Shown piece after piece: positions 1-11,264 of a stretch of DNA of 64,000 bases. The notes under the pieces were generated by a model. That model was not told the DNA's origin. It worked only from the letters and a program-made list of their open reading frames with translations, and searched no databases. Positions within the stretch are counted from its first letter, which is position 1. Every line of letters begins with the position of its first letter. The stretch is from positions 2,232,001 through 2,296,000 of the forward strand of contig CASHTG010000012.1 in the NCBI GenBank assembly GCA_949357655.1, given 5' to 3'. The stretch is from Parascedosporium putredinis. Lineage: Eukaryota > Ascomycota > Sordariomycetes > Microascales > Microascaceae. Made by a program: the position numbers and the translations under genes.

Positions 1-453
1 TCTGCGCTTTTTCTATCCCGGCCACTTGCACTCGTCCTGCGCTTTGCTCGGGTTCGACGGGGGACGAATCATGCAGGGGGTGTGTACAAGGGAGTAACTG
101 CAGGTTGGTCGTCACGGCTTTTTTGCAATGGGGAAGGAAAGCCGCCGCAATCAGACCTCGCAAAGGGACAATGCATGCAACTTGGGCATGCGGGCCGACC
201 AAAAGAGACCCATGCCGCTCCCCAACTCGCCTTTGGCTTGCAACCTGCATTTCCCACCTTCATCATCTCGTTTTCAATTATTCTGGGAAGAAAATGCCTT
301 CTATTTCGCATCTTCGACCGTTCTACTAATGTGGAATTTTCCATCATCGTTACTCCTACGAAATTTATGTCTATACGGCTCGACTTTAGTTGACCTGCCC
401 CCGCTTATCGTCCCTCAACGATTGCCCCTCCTTGAATTCTCAACCAGCCACCC
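1..453. other. Left-edge intergenic sequence
   Basis: No recognisable gene. Several short overlapping open frames on both strands look like chance frames and none shows a known domain. The last part, before the start at 454, is pyrimidine-rich, as expected for a fungal 5' leader. Confidence 0.5.
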
Positions 454-1280
454 ATGTCCGAGACCGCCGCGCGGGACTGGACCATCGTCCTCGTCCTCAC
501 CGCTCTCTGTCTCAGCATCGTCGTCCTCAGCCAAATCCTCACGACGTACGCCTCAGCCTATCTCGCTGCTCCCAATGAAATCACCGTGTTCTTGGACACG
601 GTTGATTTCTCGATAATCGAAAACGAGACCTATGACAGAGATATCGCCAAGCTCCAGGGTTTGGAGGACAAGGTCCGGCTAGGCCGCCTACTGCGCGAGA
701 TACAGCGAGGGGGCGATGACTTGAGGGAGGAAGTCAGCCGTCTTCTTATCGACGAGGACACGCAAAGATTGCGGACCAGCGCGAGGCTATTATGGGCCTC
801 TAACAAGAGGCTGTTGGAAGACCGGGTACGCCGCTTGGATCAGTTGCGGATGCGCTTCCTAGTTCTATACCTGGGCGTGATCACCACGACGGCGGCCAAA
901 ACCACCACGTCTCCGCCAAGGGACCCCGAGAAGTCCCTAGTCTTGTATGGTGCAGAAGCGAATGGCTCTCCCCGCGCCAGCCTCGCCAAATCTCTCACCG
1001 AGAGTATCGGAAAGAGACCGCCCTTGCGGAGACTCACGACGCAGGCTATCGGCCACCATCACGACACTGCGGGTGCCCATAAGCAAGGCTGGTTTGGAGT
1101 GGTCCAAGAATTGCAGCGATCCCCAAGATGCAACAGAGGCACGCTTCTATAGAGACAGCCATGTCTCGGACCCCTCCGCATCGTCCCTCTCACCCTCCAC
1201 GGTCCGGTTACAGCGAATTGCGCCAACAAGTGATTCGACCTCGGCCGTACGAACTACGTGATATGAGACTCCTACCTTGA
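454..1280 (+). CDS. Unrecognised membrane-anchored coiled-coil protein
   Basis: I do not recognise the family. The frame opens MSETAARDW and runs straight into a hydrophobic segment at about residues 9-30, rich in Val, Leu and Ile, which reads as a signal anchor. Residues about 50-135 are charged and heptad-like, as in a coiled coil. A second, weaker hydrophobic stretch (FLVLYLGVI) follows at about 131-139, and the tail is Ser/Pro/Arg-rich and probably disordered. The first frame stops at 1152. A single missing C near 1122-1126 (a CCCC run before AAG) would extend the protein in a Pro/Arg-rich frame to a stop at 1278-1280, about 275 aa. That extension is inferred from the error pattern seen in conserved neighbours. 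No intron is needed. Function unknown; probably a small fungus-specific endomembrane protein. Confidence 0.55.
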
Positions 1281-1779
1281 TAGCACGACTTACGCCTTCT
1301 AACGCTTATGAGCCTTTTCTTTCTGGAATTTCTTTTCGCCCCCAAGAATTGCATTCTTATGAGTCATTGCGACAGCGTCCTTTTCATCCTTTAGCATCAC
1401 TTGTTGATTCGAGCGTCATGTTTATGCTGTTGCATATCTTCAAATTTGAAAGAGTTACGAACAGAACCCGATAGAGATTCGATTCGATACCCCTAGCCAA
1501 TTTGGCAATCCACCCCCTCTTCCCGCCCCTCCTCTTTACCTTCGACATCATCTTTGCTTGCCTTGACGGAAGGTTGGCGAAGACTGCACATGCTAGAGCC
1601 TGGTGCGCGATATAGCGCCGAGTAAAGTGGAAACATGTCATGCCTTTATTGTGCAGACTGCATTACGTTCATCTATATCTTTTTCTTTGTCACCTTCTAT
1701 GTTACATACCCCATCATTCCATCATTCCATCATTCTTGCCCTCTTCACACCACGCGGGCGTTTGGGTAATAGGTAATTG
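1281..1779. other. Intergenic, convergent 3' regions
   Basis: Lies between the 3' ends of the unknown membrane protein and the CMD-family gene. It contains a short tandem repeat at 1711-1734 and no supported gene. Confidence 0.5.
1711..1734. repeat. Tandem repeat, 3 x CCATCATT
   Basis: Three exact head-to-tail copies of an 8-base unit in the intergenic region downstream of the CMD-family gene. Confidence 0.9.
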
Positions 1780-2498
1780 TTAATGGGCAGCTCCGTCCGG
1801 TCCGAGGCCGTTCCTCTCCCCGACTGTAGGGCGTAGAAAAGCGGAAGTAGTTAGTTTCTGCAAATCAAATTTACAAAGAGGTTTTATAATATCGGAAAGG
1901 AAGCTTACCGTCCAATGCTACCAAAAAGCGGCTTACGCAGTTGTAACAGGCAATCTGGCGTTGAAAGTTAGCGGCCAGACAGTGAGACTAGCTCGGGACG
2001 ATTACCGTACCGTAGCAGTGATTTCCACCACCTCTTGTTCATTAAACAAGCCCTTGACAAGAGCAAATGTTTCATCCGCCACCTCGACATTCCTCGTCAT
2101 CTCGTCTGTGTAAACGAGGACAGCCCATTCTTTCTCGCCCACGCTCTCGGGCTTCTGATCCCTCTGGAGCGGATCCGGCCCCTTTGCGATTTCCATGACG
2201 GCTTCGCTCACGCCAGCCTTGACGGCGAGCGGTGCATGGTGACCCCATTCATACCAAGCCCGGTTGCAAACGGCCACGCGGGAGATGGCGAGCTCCTTGA
2301 TATCCTCGGCTATCGAGGTGCGGGTGCGGACAGCGCCGAGGAATGAGTTCCAGCCGTCGGCAACGGAGGGGAGTGCAAGAGGGTAAGGTCTAGGGGCTGG
2401 AGGGGTCGCGGGGCCCGGCGGGCTTGCACGCGGGCCACGATGGCCGCCTCTTCCTCCGTCTTGGTGGGAACGGGGTCGGGGACGTAGGGGAGACGCAT
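1780..2498 (-). CDS. Carboxymuconolactone decarboxylase (CMD)/AhpD-like protein
   Basis: About 192 aa after correction. The start at 2498 gives MRLPYVPDP, the usual beginning of fungal members of this family. The CMD core follows (ADGWNSFLGAVRT, ELAISRVAVCNRAWYEW, HHAPLA). There are three exons: 2011-2498, 1909-1954 and 1780-1823. The introns use GTAC and GTAAGC donors, and the two last exons are only 46 and 44 nt, encoding the conserved end YNCVSRFLVALD. One base is missing near 2365-2374 (a CCT-CC run); with it restored all phases close. The redox CxxC of true AhpD peroxidases is absent, with a His-His pair at the equivalent place, so peroxidase activity is doubtful. An alternative upstream frame opening at 2595 is in the wrong phase for the conserved N-terminus. 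Substrate unknown; probably a soluble protein. Confidence 0.85.
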
Positions 2499-3004
2499 TT
2501 TGAGAATAGGGGCTGTCGCGAAGGATCTCGGGCGTGAGGTGAGTGTGTGTCGTGCCGTCGGTTTGCAGAATCGGGGAGAAGCGAAATGGCGGCATTTACA
2601 AGGAAAAATTGGGGTACGTGGGGAATATTGGTGCAAAGCTAGCTTAAAAGAAACCCCCTTCCCCGGAGCTCAAGTTCGGCATCGGCAGCGAGGGGATGGC
2701 GGGGTATGTGGCGCGCTTGAGCCGAACACCGCCGTGCCTCGAGTCCATTCATGCATACATGGATCCTCTGGCGCAACAAAGACGGCCTGTTGAAAGCAAA
2801 CGTAACCCATCTCGATTTGGATTACCTGTGACTGGCCAACCTTGGGAGTCTTGCGTAGGATGTAGACGGGTCTTTTACATGAAGGAAAACTAGTATAGGT
2901 CCAGAATTGGCCGGAATTCCGAAGAAGACCAGGACTACCGGGAAGTAAAGGCCAGGGAATCTATCAAGGCCATATAGAAAGCGCCCCGATAATCTCGGCT
3001 TAAC
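2499..3004. other. Intergenic, CMD gene 5' flank to tRNA-Val
   Basis: Should contain the promoter of the minus-strand CMD-family gene and the upstream flank of tRNA-Val. No other gene or clear motif seen. Confidence 0.5.
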
Positions 3005-3095
3005 GGTTCGATGGTGTAGTTGGTTATCACGCTTGTCTAACATTCTTCCAAATGCTGGACACAAGAGGTCCCCAGTTCGAGCCTGGGTCGAATCA
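3005..3095 (+). tRNA. tRNA-Val (anticodon AAC), with intron
   Basis: A full cloverleaf can be drawn. The acceptor GGTTCGA pairs with TCGAATC (one G-U), followed by discriminator A. The D arm has the GTAGTTGGTTATCA box A. The anticodon stem CTTGT/ACAAG closes a CTAACAC loop, giving anticodon AAC. The T arm is CCCAG-TTCGAGC-CTGGG. A 17-nt intron at 3043-3059 interrupts the loop one base 3' of the anticodon, the standard nuclear position. A TTTT at 3098-3101 can end Pol III transcription. Confidence 0.95.
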
Positions 3096-3509
3096 ACTTT
3101 TGATCCCCTTTCATTTTTGATTCTGCCACTTGCTAGCCTAGCCCAAGCCTAGTTTCAATGCTCATTTTACGAGCCTATCAAAGCCAAAACAAACGCGGAT
3201 TATCTATCCCCTTTCTCTAATTGATCGCCCAGCCGAGGCTCCTATAAGATGGGGCGTGGCGTACTGTCCTTGCTCATGGCAACCCCGGCATGCATCACGA
3301 CTCACCATGGCATCCAGGCCATATCCCAATCCTACTCACTAGGAAGTCGTCAAATATCACTTAGCGGCAGCTGACCTGCTCGCTTTATTCGAGGCTTCTA
3401 CCATGTTTCTCCAATGCGGAAGGGGGCGGATTTTATCCATTTGTAAATCATTCTTCCTTTTTTGTTTATTGCTCTCGTTTATGCTTAGTCTGCGAGGCTA
3501 AATCCCATT
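3096..3509. other. Intergenic, tRNA-Val to DAP1 3' end
   Basis: Starts with the tRNA terminator T-run and includes the 3' flank of the minus-strand DAP1-like gene. Nothing else seen. Confidence 0.5.
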
Positions 3510-4141
3510 TCACAAAGCGCTGTCGGGGTCCTTGTTGGTTGCTCCTTGAACAGTCCCGATGATGTTGTATCTCTTCTGAAAGAACGTGAACCAATCGTCC
3601 AGGGTCTTCTTCTCCTTCTCGCCCAGGTCAAACCAGTCTGGCCGCACATCTTCGGCCTTGGTAGACATCAAACCTAGGGCCCTCGAGGCATCCTTTCCAG
3701 CAAAGGCTACGCCAAGTCAACTTCGCACAGCTCGCAATACAAGCAAGGAAACCGGGGGAGCTTACCAGAATAACTGCCGCCAGGTTGGTACGCATCCTTG
3801 CCGGAAACGTCAAATACGATTCCCTTGATAGCCACGTAGCAGGGCTGGCCATCCGCACCTACATGTCGCGCGCGGGCACACTCGCTCTGTCAGTGTGGTT
3901 CAACGAGGGGTATATGCGCGTAGCCTCAACAGCGCCAAATAAGCTCAGGGCGGCGCGAGGGCAACAAACACGCTGGTGAGAGGATGCGGGGGTCTCTCCT
4001 GGTTGGAACAATGTTGGGAGAGGCAAACTTGTGGCTTTGGGCCAACTTACCGGAATTCTTTCCGAGATCATCCACGGAAATGGGAGTGTAATTAGGCGCG
4101 TTGAGCTGGACAGGCTCTTTGGGCTCAAACTTGGCAGCCAT
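3510..4141 (-). CDS. DAP1: DAP1/PGRMC-like heme-binding (cytochrome b5-fold) protein
   Basis: 126 aa from three exons (4051-4141, 3766-3858, 3510-3706), all phases consistent and no frameshift. The product begins MAAKFEPKEPVQLNAP and has no membrane anchor, as in other filamentous-fungal members. The cytochrome b5-like membrane-associated progesterone receptor (MAPR) domain follows: YVAIKGIVFDVS, then AYQPGGSYSAFAGKDASRAL with its family tyrosines, then DWFTFFQKRYNIIG near the C-terminus. Established for the family: DAP1/PGRMC proteins bind heme through a tyrosine and support cytochrome P450s such as Erg11 in sterol synthesis. This gene is divergent from SPT16 across a 735-bp shared upstream region. 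The exon structure is reconstructed by eye but each junction restores the domain exactly. Confidence 0.92.
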
Positions 4142-4876
4142 TTTTGAGTCCGTTTTCTTCTCTACTTTGCTGGTCGTAAGAAGTGGTTTCGAGAGCGAGG
4201 GAAAGGGAGCACTTGAGGTATGCAAGGATGGCGCAACGTGAGGGGAAGGAATAATCACAAACGACTTCGTTAGGGGAGGGGAGGTGAAATCAACTTCTTG
4301 TGGGTTGATTGTCGGCACGGAGTTGAAGGCTGTCGCAGGTCCACTCCGATGGCCTTCCCCGCCCTCCTTCCATTTCAAGATGCCTCGTCAAGCCGAACCA
4401 AGGTCCAATCCAGCGCGTGGGAACCTAATAAGCTTGTGAAAGCGCGAAATTTGGAGGCAATTGAGCTCCTGAAGCGGGGAGCTATTCACTAAGACCATTG
4501 GTGGGCCCAGCGCTGACGTGCGCTGCATACTGCACCTGATTCAGCGTATAGCACAGGTGGACCCTCTGAGGGCCTACTAGCTGCGGTAAGTTGGCAGTGC
4601 TAGCTACTGATATCTCTCCAGCCAATGTCGCATTGATGAATTGGATACCGGTGGAAGCTTGCCAGCTTGAGCCCGGTGGTGGGAGCTCACGAATCACGTG
4701 ATAGAATACTTAACGCGCGCCGTGTCAAGGCAGCTGCTCTGATCGCCCGTAAATTTTCGCGTCAGCGAACCGGGACAAGAGGCAAAGGCCTTGCTTCAAT
4801 TCTCCTGCCCTGCCCTCTCTCCCCTTTCATCCCGGCCAATCCATCTGCCTTCGTCCTAGTTGACTATCGAACCAAC
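4142..4876. promoter_or_regulatory. Shared divergent promoter region of DAP1-like and SPT16
   Basis: 735 bp between two divergent start codons. It contains a TCACGTGAT element at 4694-4702, about 175 bp upstream of the SPT16 start, and CT-rich stretches just before that start. Transcription starts were not determined. Confidence 0.5.
4694..4702. promoter_or_regulatory. TCACGTGAT E-box-like element
   Basis: Palindromic CACGTG core, a consensus for fungal bHLH factors such as Cbf1-type proteins. The same extended element recurs in the HFI1/GCP3 divergent region. The motif match is seen; factor and function are inferred. Confidence 0.4.
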
Positions 4877-7800
4877 ATGGCGGAGATCAAGATTGATAGC
4901 CAGCTCTTCCAAGAGCGCATCTCACATTTTGTGAGCTCCTGGAAGAACGATGCGCGCTCCAAGGATGGCCTCTTCAATGGAGCATCCTCTATCCTGATCC
5001 TCATGGGCAAAGCAGAGGATAGCCAGGACTTTCACAAAAACAATGCTATGCATGTAGGTTCCTCCCGTCTCTCATCGCATCTGCAACTACTTCGGAAAAA
5101 TCCTATTAGCAGCGCCATGCCATATCCTTTGTCTTCCTTTTTTCTTCCTTTGGACCTCGGGAGCTAATCCACCTTGTTAGTTCTGGTTGCTCGGATACGA
5201 ATTCCCCGCGACACTGATGCTGTTCACGATGGACTGCCTGTATATCGTGACGACTGCCAAGAAAGGTGCGATTTTATCTGCGCGCCGCTGCGCCCCGATT
5301 TTCGTCAAGGATTTGAGTTAATATTTCAATAGCCAAGCACCTCGAGCAGCTGAAGGGCGGACGATTCCCGATCGAGATCCTAGTTCGTGGAAAGGATGCC
5401 GCCGAGAACGAAAAGTCATTTGTTAAGATTGCCGACACTATCAAGGCTGCGGGCGTAAGTCTCTCCGGAGTCTCCCCACAGTCCATAAACCGCCGGATTC
5501 AGTTATTGACACATTTTTTTCTCTCGTGAATAGAATAAGATCGGTACACTCGCCAAGGATACTTCCCGAGGCCCCTTCATCGAAGAGTGGAAGAAGACTT
5601 TTGCCGACCAATGCAAGGACGTCACCGAGGTTGATATTTCGCAAACGCTATCAGTTGCCGCGTTCTCGGTCAAGGATGAAACCGAGCTCCGCGCGATGCG
5701 AACGTCATCCAAGGCTTGCGTTGCCCTCATGACGCCCTATTTCTTGGAGGAAATGTCCAACATTCTTGATCAGGAAAAGAAGGTCAAACATAGCACGCTT
5801 GCTGATAAGGTGGACAAGAAGCTGGATGACGATAAATTTTGGAAGACGGTGCAGCTTCCCAACAAGTCCAAGCTCCCTTCGGATCTTGACCCTACCCAAC
5901 TCGACTGGGTGACCGGCCCCATCGTGCAGAGCGGCGGCGCGTACGACCTCAAACTCTCGACGGAAGCGAACGACAACTTTCTACATGCCGGCACGATTAT
6001 TGCTGCCATGGGTCTTCGTTACAAGTCGTACAGTTCGGCGATTGCGCGTACCTACCTCATCGACCCGAATAAGTCCCAGGAGGGCAACTATAAGCTCCTC
6101 TGCAACGTGCACAATACCGTGCTCAAGGAAATCCGGGATGGCGCTGTGGCAAAGGATGTCTATCACAAGGCGCTGAGCACTATTCGCTCGAAGAAGCCCG
6201 AGATGGAGAAGCACTTCTTGAGGAATGTCGGCTGGGGCATCGGTCTGGAAACCAAGGACACGACCATGGTCCTGAATGGGAAGAATGGCCGGACCCTCAA
6301 AGACGGCATGACCCTCTGCATCACGACCGGCTTTAGCGATATCGAGAATCCCAACCCGCAGGACAAGAACAGCAAAATTTACTCGCTGATGATCATGGAC
6401 ACCATTCGCGTCACAAGCACTGATCCGGTTGTCTTCACGCAAGAGGCGCCCATTGAAGCAAATTCCAACTCTTTCTTCTTCAAGGACGAGGAGGAGGCGC
6501 AGCCAACGCCGAAGAAGGAGAAGAAAGACCATCGGGTTGGAGCGGTCGCCACCAAGAACATCACCCAGACGAGGCTGAGATCAGAGCGCACCACCCAAGT
6601 TGAAGATGACGCTGATACAAAGCGGCGGCAGCATCAACAGACGCTAGCGGCAAAGAAGCAGAAAGAAGGCACGCAACGCTACGCCGAGTCCACGGGTGGA
6701 CAGAATGGCGTGGAAGCCAAGACGTTCAAAAAGTTTGAATCATACAAGCGAGACAACCAGTTGCCGCTCAAGGTGCGCGACCTCAAGATCATCGTGGATG
6801 TTAAGAGCAGTACCGTCATCGTTCCTGTCATGGGACACCCGGTGCCGTTTCACATCAACACGATCAAAAATGCGAGTGTCAACGATGAGGGTGACTGGGT
6901 ATTTCTCAGAATCAATTTCCTTTCGCCTGGACAAGGTGTGGGGCGAAAGGACGATCAGCCTTTGAGGATGCTACCGCCCACTTCGTCCGCAGTTTGACCT
7001 TCCGCTCCGAGCATAAGGAGCGCTATACCGAGATCGCCAATCAAATCTCCAACATGAAGCGTGACGTTGTCAAGAAGGAGCAGGAGAAGAAGGACATGGA
7101 GGACGTTGTCGAGCAGGATAAGCTGGTTGAGATAAGGAGTGAGTGCACTTCGCGTGAACACGTTTCAGTCTTGATTCTTTTACGTCTTGTGAGATCGCCT
7201 TTGGCTCTAACATTTTCTAGATCGCCGCCCCCTGTACTGGATAATGTCTTTATTCGGCCTGCGATGGAAGGTAAACGCGTGCCCGGGAAGCTGGAGATCC
7301 ACCAAAATGGTATCCGTTACCAATCTCCCCTCAGCACTCAGCAGCGCGTCGACATTCTCTTCTCCAATGTCCGCCACTTGTTCTTCCAACCCTGTCAACA
7401 CGAGCTCATCGTAGTCATTCATATCCACCTCAAGGACCCCATCATCGTTGGTAACAAAAAGAAGACCAAGGACGTGCAGTTCTACCGCGAAGCAACGGAC
7501 ATCCAATTCGATGAAACGGGTAATCGCCGAAGGAAATACCGATACGGTGATGAGGATGAATTCGAACAGGAGCAGGAGGAAAGGCGCCGTAGGGGGAGCT
7601 CGACCGAATGTTCCACGGATTCGCACAAAAGATCGCCGAGGCTGGTAAAAATGAAAGTCTCGAGGTGGACATGCCGATTCGAGAACTTGGTTTCCACGGT
7701 GTTCCGTTCCGAAGCAACGTCTTCATCCAACCAACCACCGATTGCCTCATCCAGGTGGTGGAGCCACCCTTCATGGTGCTCACGCTCGAAGACATCGAAA

Positions 7801-8327
7801 TTGCTCACCTGGAACGTGTCCAGTTTGGCCTGAAAAACTTTGATCTCGTCTTTGTCTTCAAGGATTATAGTCGCGCGCCGTACCACATCAACACGATCCC
7901 GATGGAGCAGATCGAGGACGTAAAAGACTGGCTTGACAACTCGGATATTCTCTACAGCGAAGGTCCTCTGAACCTGAGCTGGCCCACCATTATGAAGACG
8001 GTTACCGCGGACCCGCACCAGTTTTTCCAGGACGGCGGCTGGTCATTCCTTCAACAAGAATCCGACGATGAAGGTGGATCTGATGAAGAGGACGAAGAAA
8101 GCGCCTTCGAGATTGACGACGACGACCTTGATGCTGCCTCGGAATCGAGTGAAGAGGATTCCGACTATGGCTCTAATGTCTCGGATGAGGATGATGAAGA
8201 CGAGGCCGAGCTGAGTGACGACGACGAAGGTGACGACTGGGATGAGATGGAAGAGAAGGCCAAGAAACGCGACCGCGAGAGTGGTCTCGATGACGAGGAC
8301 CGGGGCCGAAAGAAGCGCAAGCACTAA
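4877..8327 (+). CDS. SPT16: FACT complex subunit SPT16
   Basis: Histone chaperone that works with POB3 to reorganise nucleosomes during transcription and replication in the nucleus. Five exons: 4877-5053, 5181-5265, 5333-5454, 5534-7138 and 7221-8327. The corrected product is 1032 aa, the usual length. Order of domains: aminopeptidase-like N-terminal domain (about 1-440), linker with basic KKEKKDHR, dimerisation domain, middle PH-like domains (LDNVFIRPAMEGKRVPGK, RVQFGLKNFDLVFVFKDY) and a long acidic tail ending in KKRKH. Three single-base deletions interrupt the frame: near 6962-6965 (T run), 7225-7231 (C run) and 7591-7596 (G run). Each is followed at once by conserved sequence in the next frame. 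SPT16 is essential in yeasts, so these are far more likely consensus errors than real breaks. Confidence 0.96.
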
Positions 8328-9485
8328 GCTTCTGGTGGGATGCGTAGAAGTCTTTTCCCGGTCGTCGAGACCGCCTGTATTTTTTCCTTTTGTTAGCAAA
8401 ATAATGGGAACAGGGCTCGCGGGATCTTTTTTTGTTTCCTTGTATTGTTGTTCACCATCTATTCCTTTACTACGTGTATGCTTTGTGTCACATTTTCCTT
8501 GCTCGCTGGCCGTCTTGGCTATTCCGTGTATCCATTCCAATTCAATCCATTGGGGCTGGGGCAACTTGCTATCTCGCTCCTCGTCCCTCGTCTCTCGTTG
8601 TCCCGTCTCGCCTTCATACCTATTTCTAATCACCCGGCACTTGTTCGATGTTCTCGCCGTTGATCCCAGCACCCGAGGTTGTAGTGCCACTGGCTGGCTC
8701 TTTGGTTGCGTACAACCTCACCTTTACTGGAACCGATTAACGATGATTTCCTGCTGTTGGTATTTACTGATGCCTACGTACGATGCGAGGATGTCTCACG
8801 TACAAGATACAACCAAGAGGCTTTCGTTGGTTTCTGAACAGTGACATTCTACGTCGAGAGAATACATAAAATAGTTGCGTGACCTAGAACTCCATCCGAA
8901 CTAGCGAAATACCAAATACCCCGGGGAGAACGGAAAACAAGGATCAAAAAAGGAAGCGGTAGAAAGAAACCAGAGCCCAGCATCTATTGTGACATTGCAA
9001 GTTGGTTGGGAAGGATCGCATGTGGCCACGAGGTTTGGGCAAGGGAGGAGAAAATCCCACCTCGCACCCATCCAGGTACGGACTGACCTACCCGACTTGC
9101 CCCGGCAAACAAGATAGAAGGACGTTTTGGTACCAATATATTTGCTTGTGTTTTGTAAGTCCACCTCCTTGATGGGAGAGGGAAAAAAAGAGGAATAAAA
9201 AATGGTAAAAACACGGGAATCATCAACAAGAAACGCAGCCCGACCCAAAGTGTGGCCGGTATGCTCCAAGCAGACAAGGCAGGCGGGGGCCGGATGCAGC
9301 AAAACAAAAACCTCTTAACACGGTGCGTCGCAAGGTAGACGGTATTTGTACAGAACGAACAAAGACCACGCACGCGCATGCCATACGTTTAACTATTAGC
9401 AGTACGAGCGTGCGAACAATCGTTCTTCGAGAGCATCTGCGGCGCAGCGGGCTCTCGCGGCAACCCACGGTTGGGGTTCGGCCAA
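8328..9485. other. Intergenic, convergent SPT16 / CDC50 3' regions
   Basis: 1.16 kb between two convergent stop codons, T-rich just after SPT16 as expected for a 3' UTR. Short open frames on both strands show no domain. Confidence 0.5.
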
Positions 9486-11264
9486 CTAGGCCTCGGCCCG
9501 GCCAAGGTCTCGACCGGAGGCGGTGGCGGTGGAAGGTCCGGCCTGTTTGCCAGTGCTTGGGGCGTTGTTCCAGGACAGGTACGTATGGTCACCCAATTTC
9601 CTTGGGCCCCAGTTAGCACTCGGCTCACGGAGGTAGGGGGAGAGGGGGAAACGAGACGGTATTTACCTTGGCTTGATGAGGTGAGTGATGGTGAAAACTG
9701 TTCCAAGAAGAATGCACATTCCACCGACGACGACGTAGGCAATTCCCAAGAAGGAGTTGCGGCCTCCCATAACGGTACGAGTGGAGATGACCATGGACTT
9801 GGTGCCCTTATAGATATCGGTGGGGAACACTACAATCCAGCAAAACAAGGTTAGGTAAAGAAACCTCACCATCAATCACAATTGGAGGGGGCAGTTGATA
9901 AAGGGATATCGACGTACCATCATTGATAACGACTCGGTATGTACCAGCAAGCATGGCATTTTCGTTGTTGCGTTGGTACAGCTTGCTGAAGGCAGGAAGA
10001 CCTGCGGTCCTCATCCACACCATAAGGCCCTCCCACTGACTCACGTCTGGCGGGGAATTCATCGGTGTAGCCGTCGGGCCATAGCTCACGCCAGTTCGGG
10101 GGCGGCCAGATCTCGTCGGTCTTGTACTTTGTTTCGCCGTATAGCTCCTTGTCCGATCCCCAGGCGATATCGGTGTTGTTATCCATGAGGTAGGGAACAG
10201 GTTCGTCATCGCCCAGGCGCTCGGGGAAGTAAAAGTATCGTTAAAGATAGAATTGGCGATCAATCCGCAGGGGTAGTAGGGCAATCCAGTCTCGTTGTCA
10301 ACCCGAAGGGGTCGCAAGTCGAGCTTTCAATATCTCCCTTGCTGACGGCATCGCCCTTGAGTTGCCTCTCATCGAAGGAGTTGACATATCGGCGATGGTT
10401 TTGATAGAATTCGGTAAGACGGTAGTAGAAGAGGACGGGGGTCCGATATCCTCGGGGAGGGTGAATTGAACGACGCACTGCGTCACATTATTGACCGGTT
10501 GGCCACGGCCAAAGTTGACGCCATCAACGCCAGGGACCTGGGCCCACATAGCCTTGACGGAGCTGTCCTTTTCTTGAACGCAGTCGAGATAAACTCGGGC
10601 GGAATTTCCAAGAGCTGACCTTCTCCGACGCTATCGATTTCGGGGGCCTTGGCTTTGCAATTTGTGTAGTCGATTTCAATCTCTTGAACCTATGCACGGG
10701 TGAGGAAGGAATGTTAGATCGGCGTCGTAGAGAGGTCAGAGGCCGAACCATACCTGCGCGCTAGCATAGAGCAGCAAGCCTCCAATCGGGGCAAATATTA
10801 TGCCAATCGTGAAGAAGAGAGGAAGAACCGTCTTCGGAGTAAGAATAGGCCTGCGAGGGGCGGGAACGTTAGCGTTGCAAAACCCTCGAGGGAGTGGCCA
10901 GGAGCACCATCCATGAAGGTGAACGTGTGATGTGTGCCAACTTACTGCCATGCCTTCAGTCGCTGCTGTCGAAATGCGGTATCTAATAGGAAACGTGCGA
11001 CCGTTAGTCTTCTCCTTCTGTTACCCGGCCATGGGATCTCTAAACGGGGCAGTCCAAGCTCGATCGGCCTCTTCAGGCCTTCCAACAGGACCGCCACGAT
11101 CGCTGGACCGGAAGCTTCGGTAACCCGAGGGCAACATCAAATATCGCCGGGCAGTAAACTTACTCGCCGGTCTCCTGCTCTTCTTCTTATCGGCGAGAGG
11201 TCGCCGGCGGCGATCTCTTCGTTGATGGAGTCGGCTTGGCCGGCCCCTGGGGTGTTTCGGACAT
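9486..11264 (-). CDS. CDC50/LEM3 family P4-ATPase (lipid flippase) beta subunit
   Basis: Noncatalytic partner needed for ER exit and activity of P4-ATPases that flip phospholipids. Six exons: 11164-11264, 10946-10982, 10754-10850, 9918-10689, 9667-9829 and 9486-9600. The product is 429 aa after correction, with the family topology: cytosolic N-terminus, TM1 at about 56-78 (FFTIGIIFAPIGGLLLYASA), a large lumenal domain with several Cys and N-glycosylation sites (IEIDYTNC, ESSTCDP, YYPCGLIANSIFND), TM2 near residue 370-390 (GIAYVVVGGMCILLGTVFTI) and the conserved LGDHTYLSWNN tail. Seven single-base indels interrupt the frame: near 11190, 11240, 10568, 10438, 10308, 10225 (deletions) and 10055 (insertion). 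All exon phases close once they are corrected. Which of the CDC50, LEM3 or CRF1 types it is cannot be told by eye. Confidence 0.93.

Noticed and set aside
2002..2595. CMD protein starting at 2595 with an Arg/Pro-rich N-terminus
   Set aside because: That frame loses the conserved N-terminal sequence, which is intact in the neighbouring frame from 2498; a single missing base explains the switch.
4877..8327. SPT16 as a pseudogene because of three frameshifts
   Set aside because: All three lie in short homopolymers, the sequence between them is fully conserved, the corrected length is exactly normal, and the same error pattern affects unrelated essential genes.
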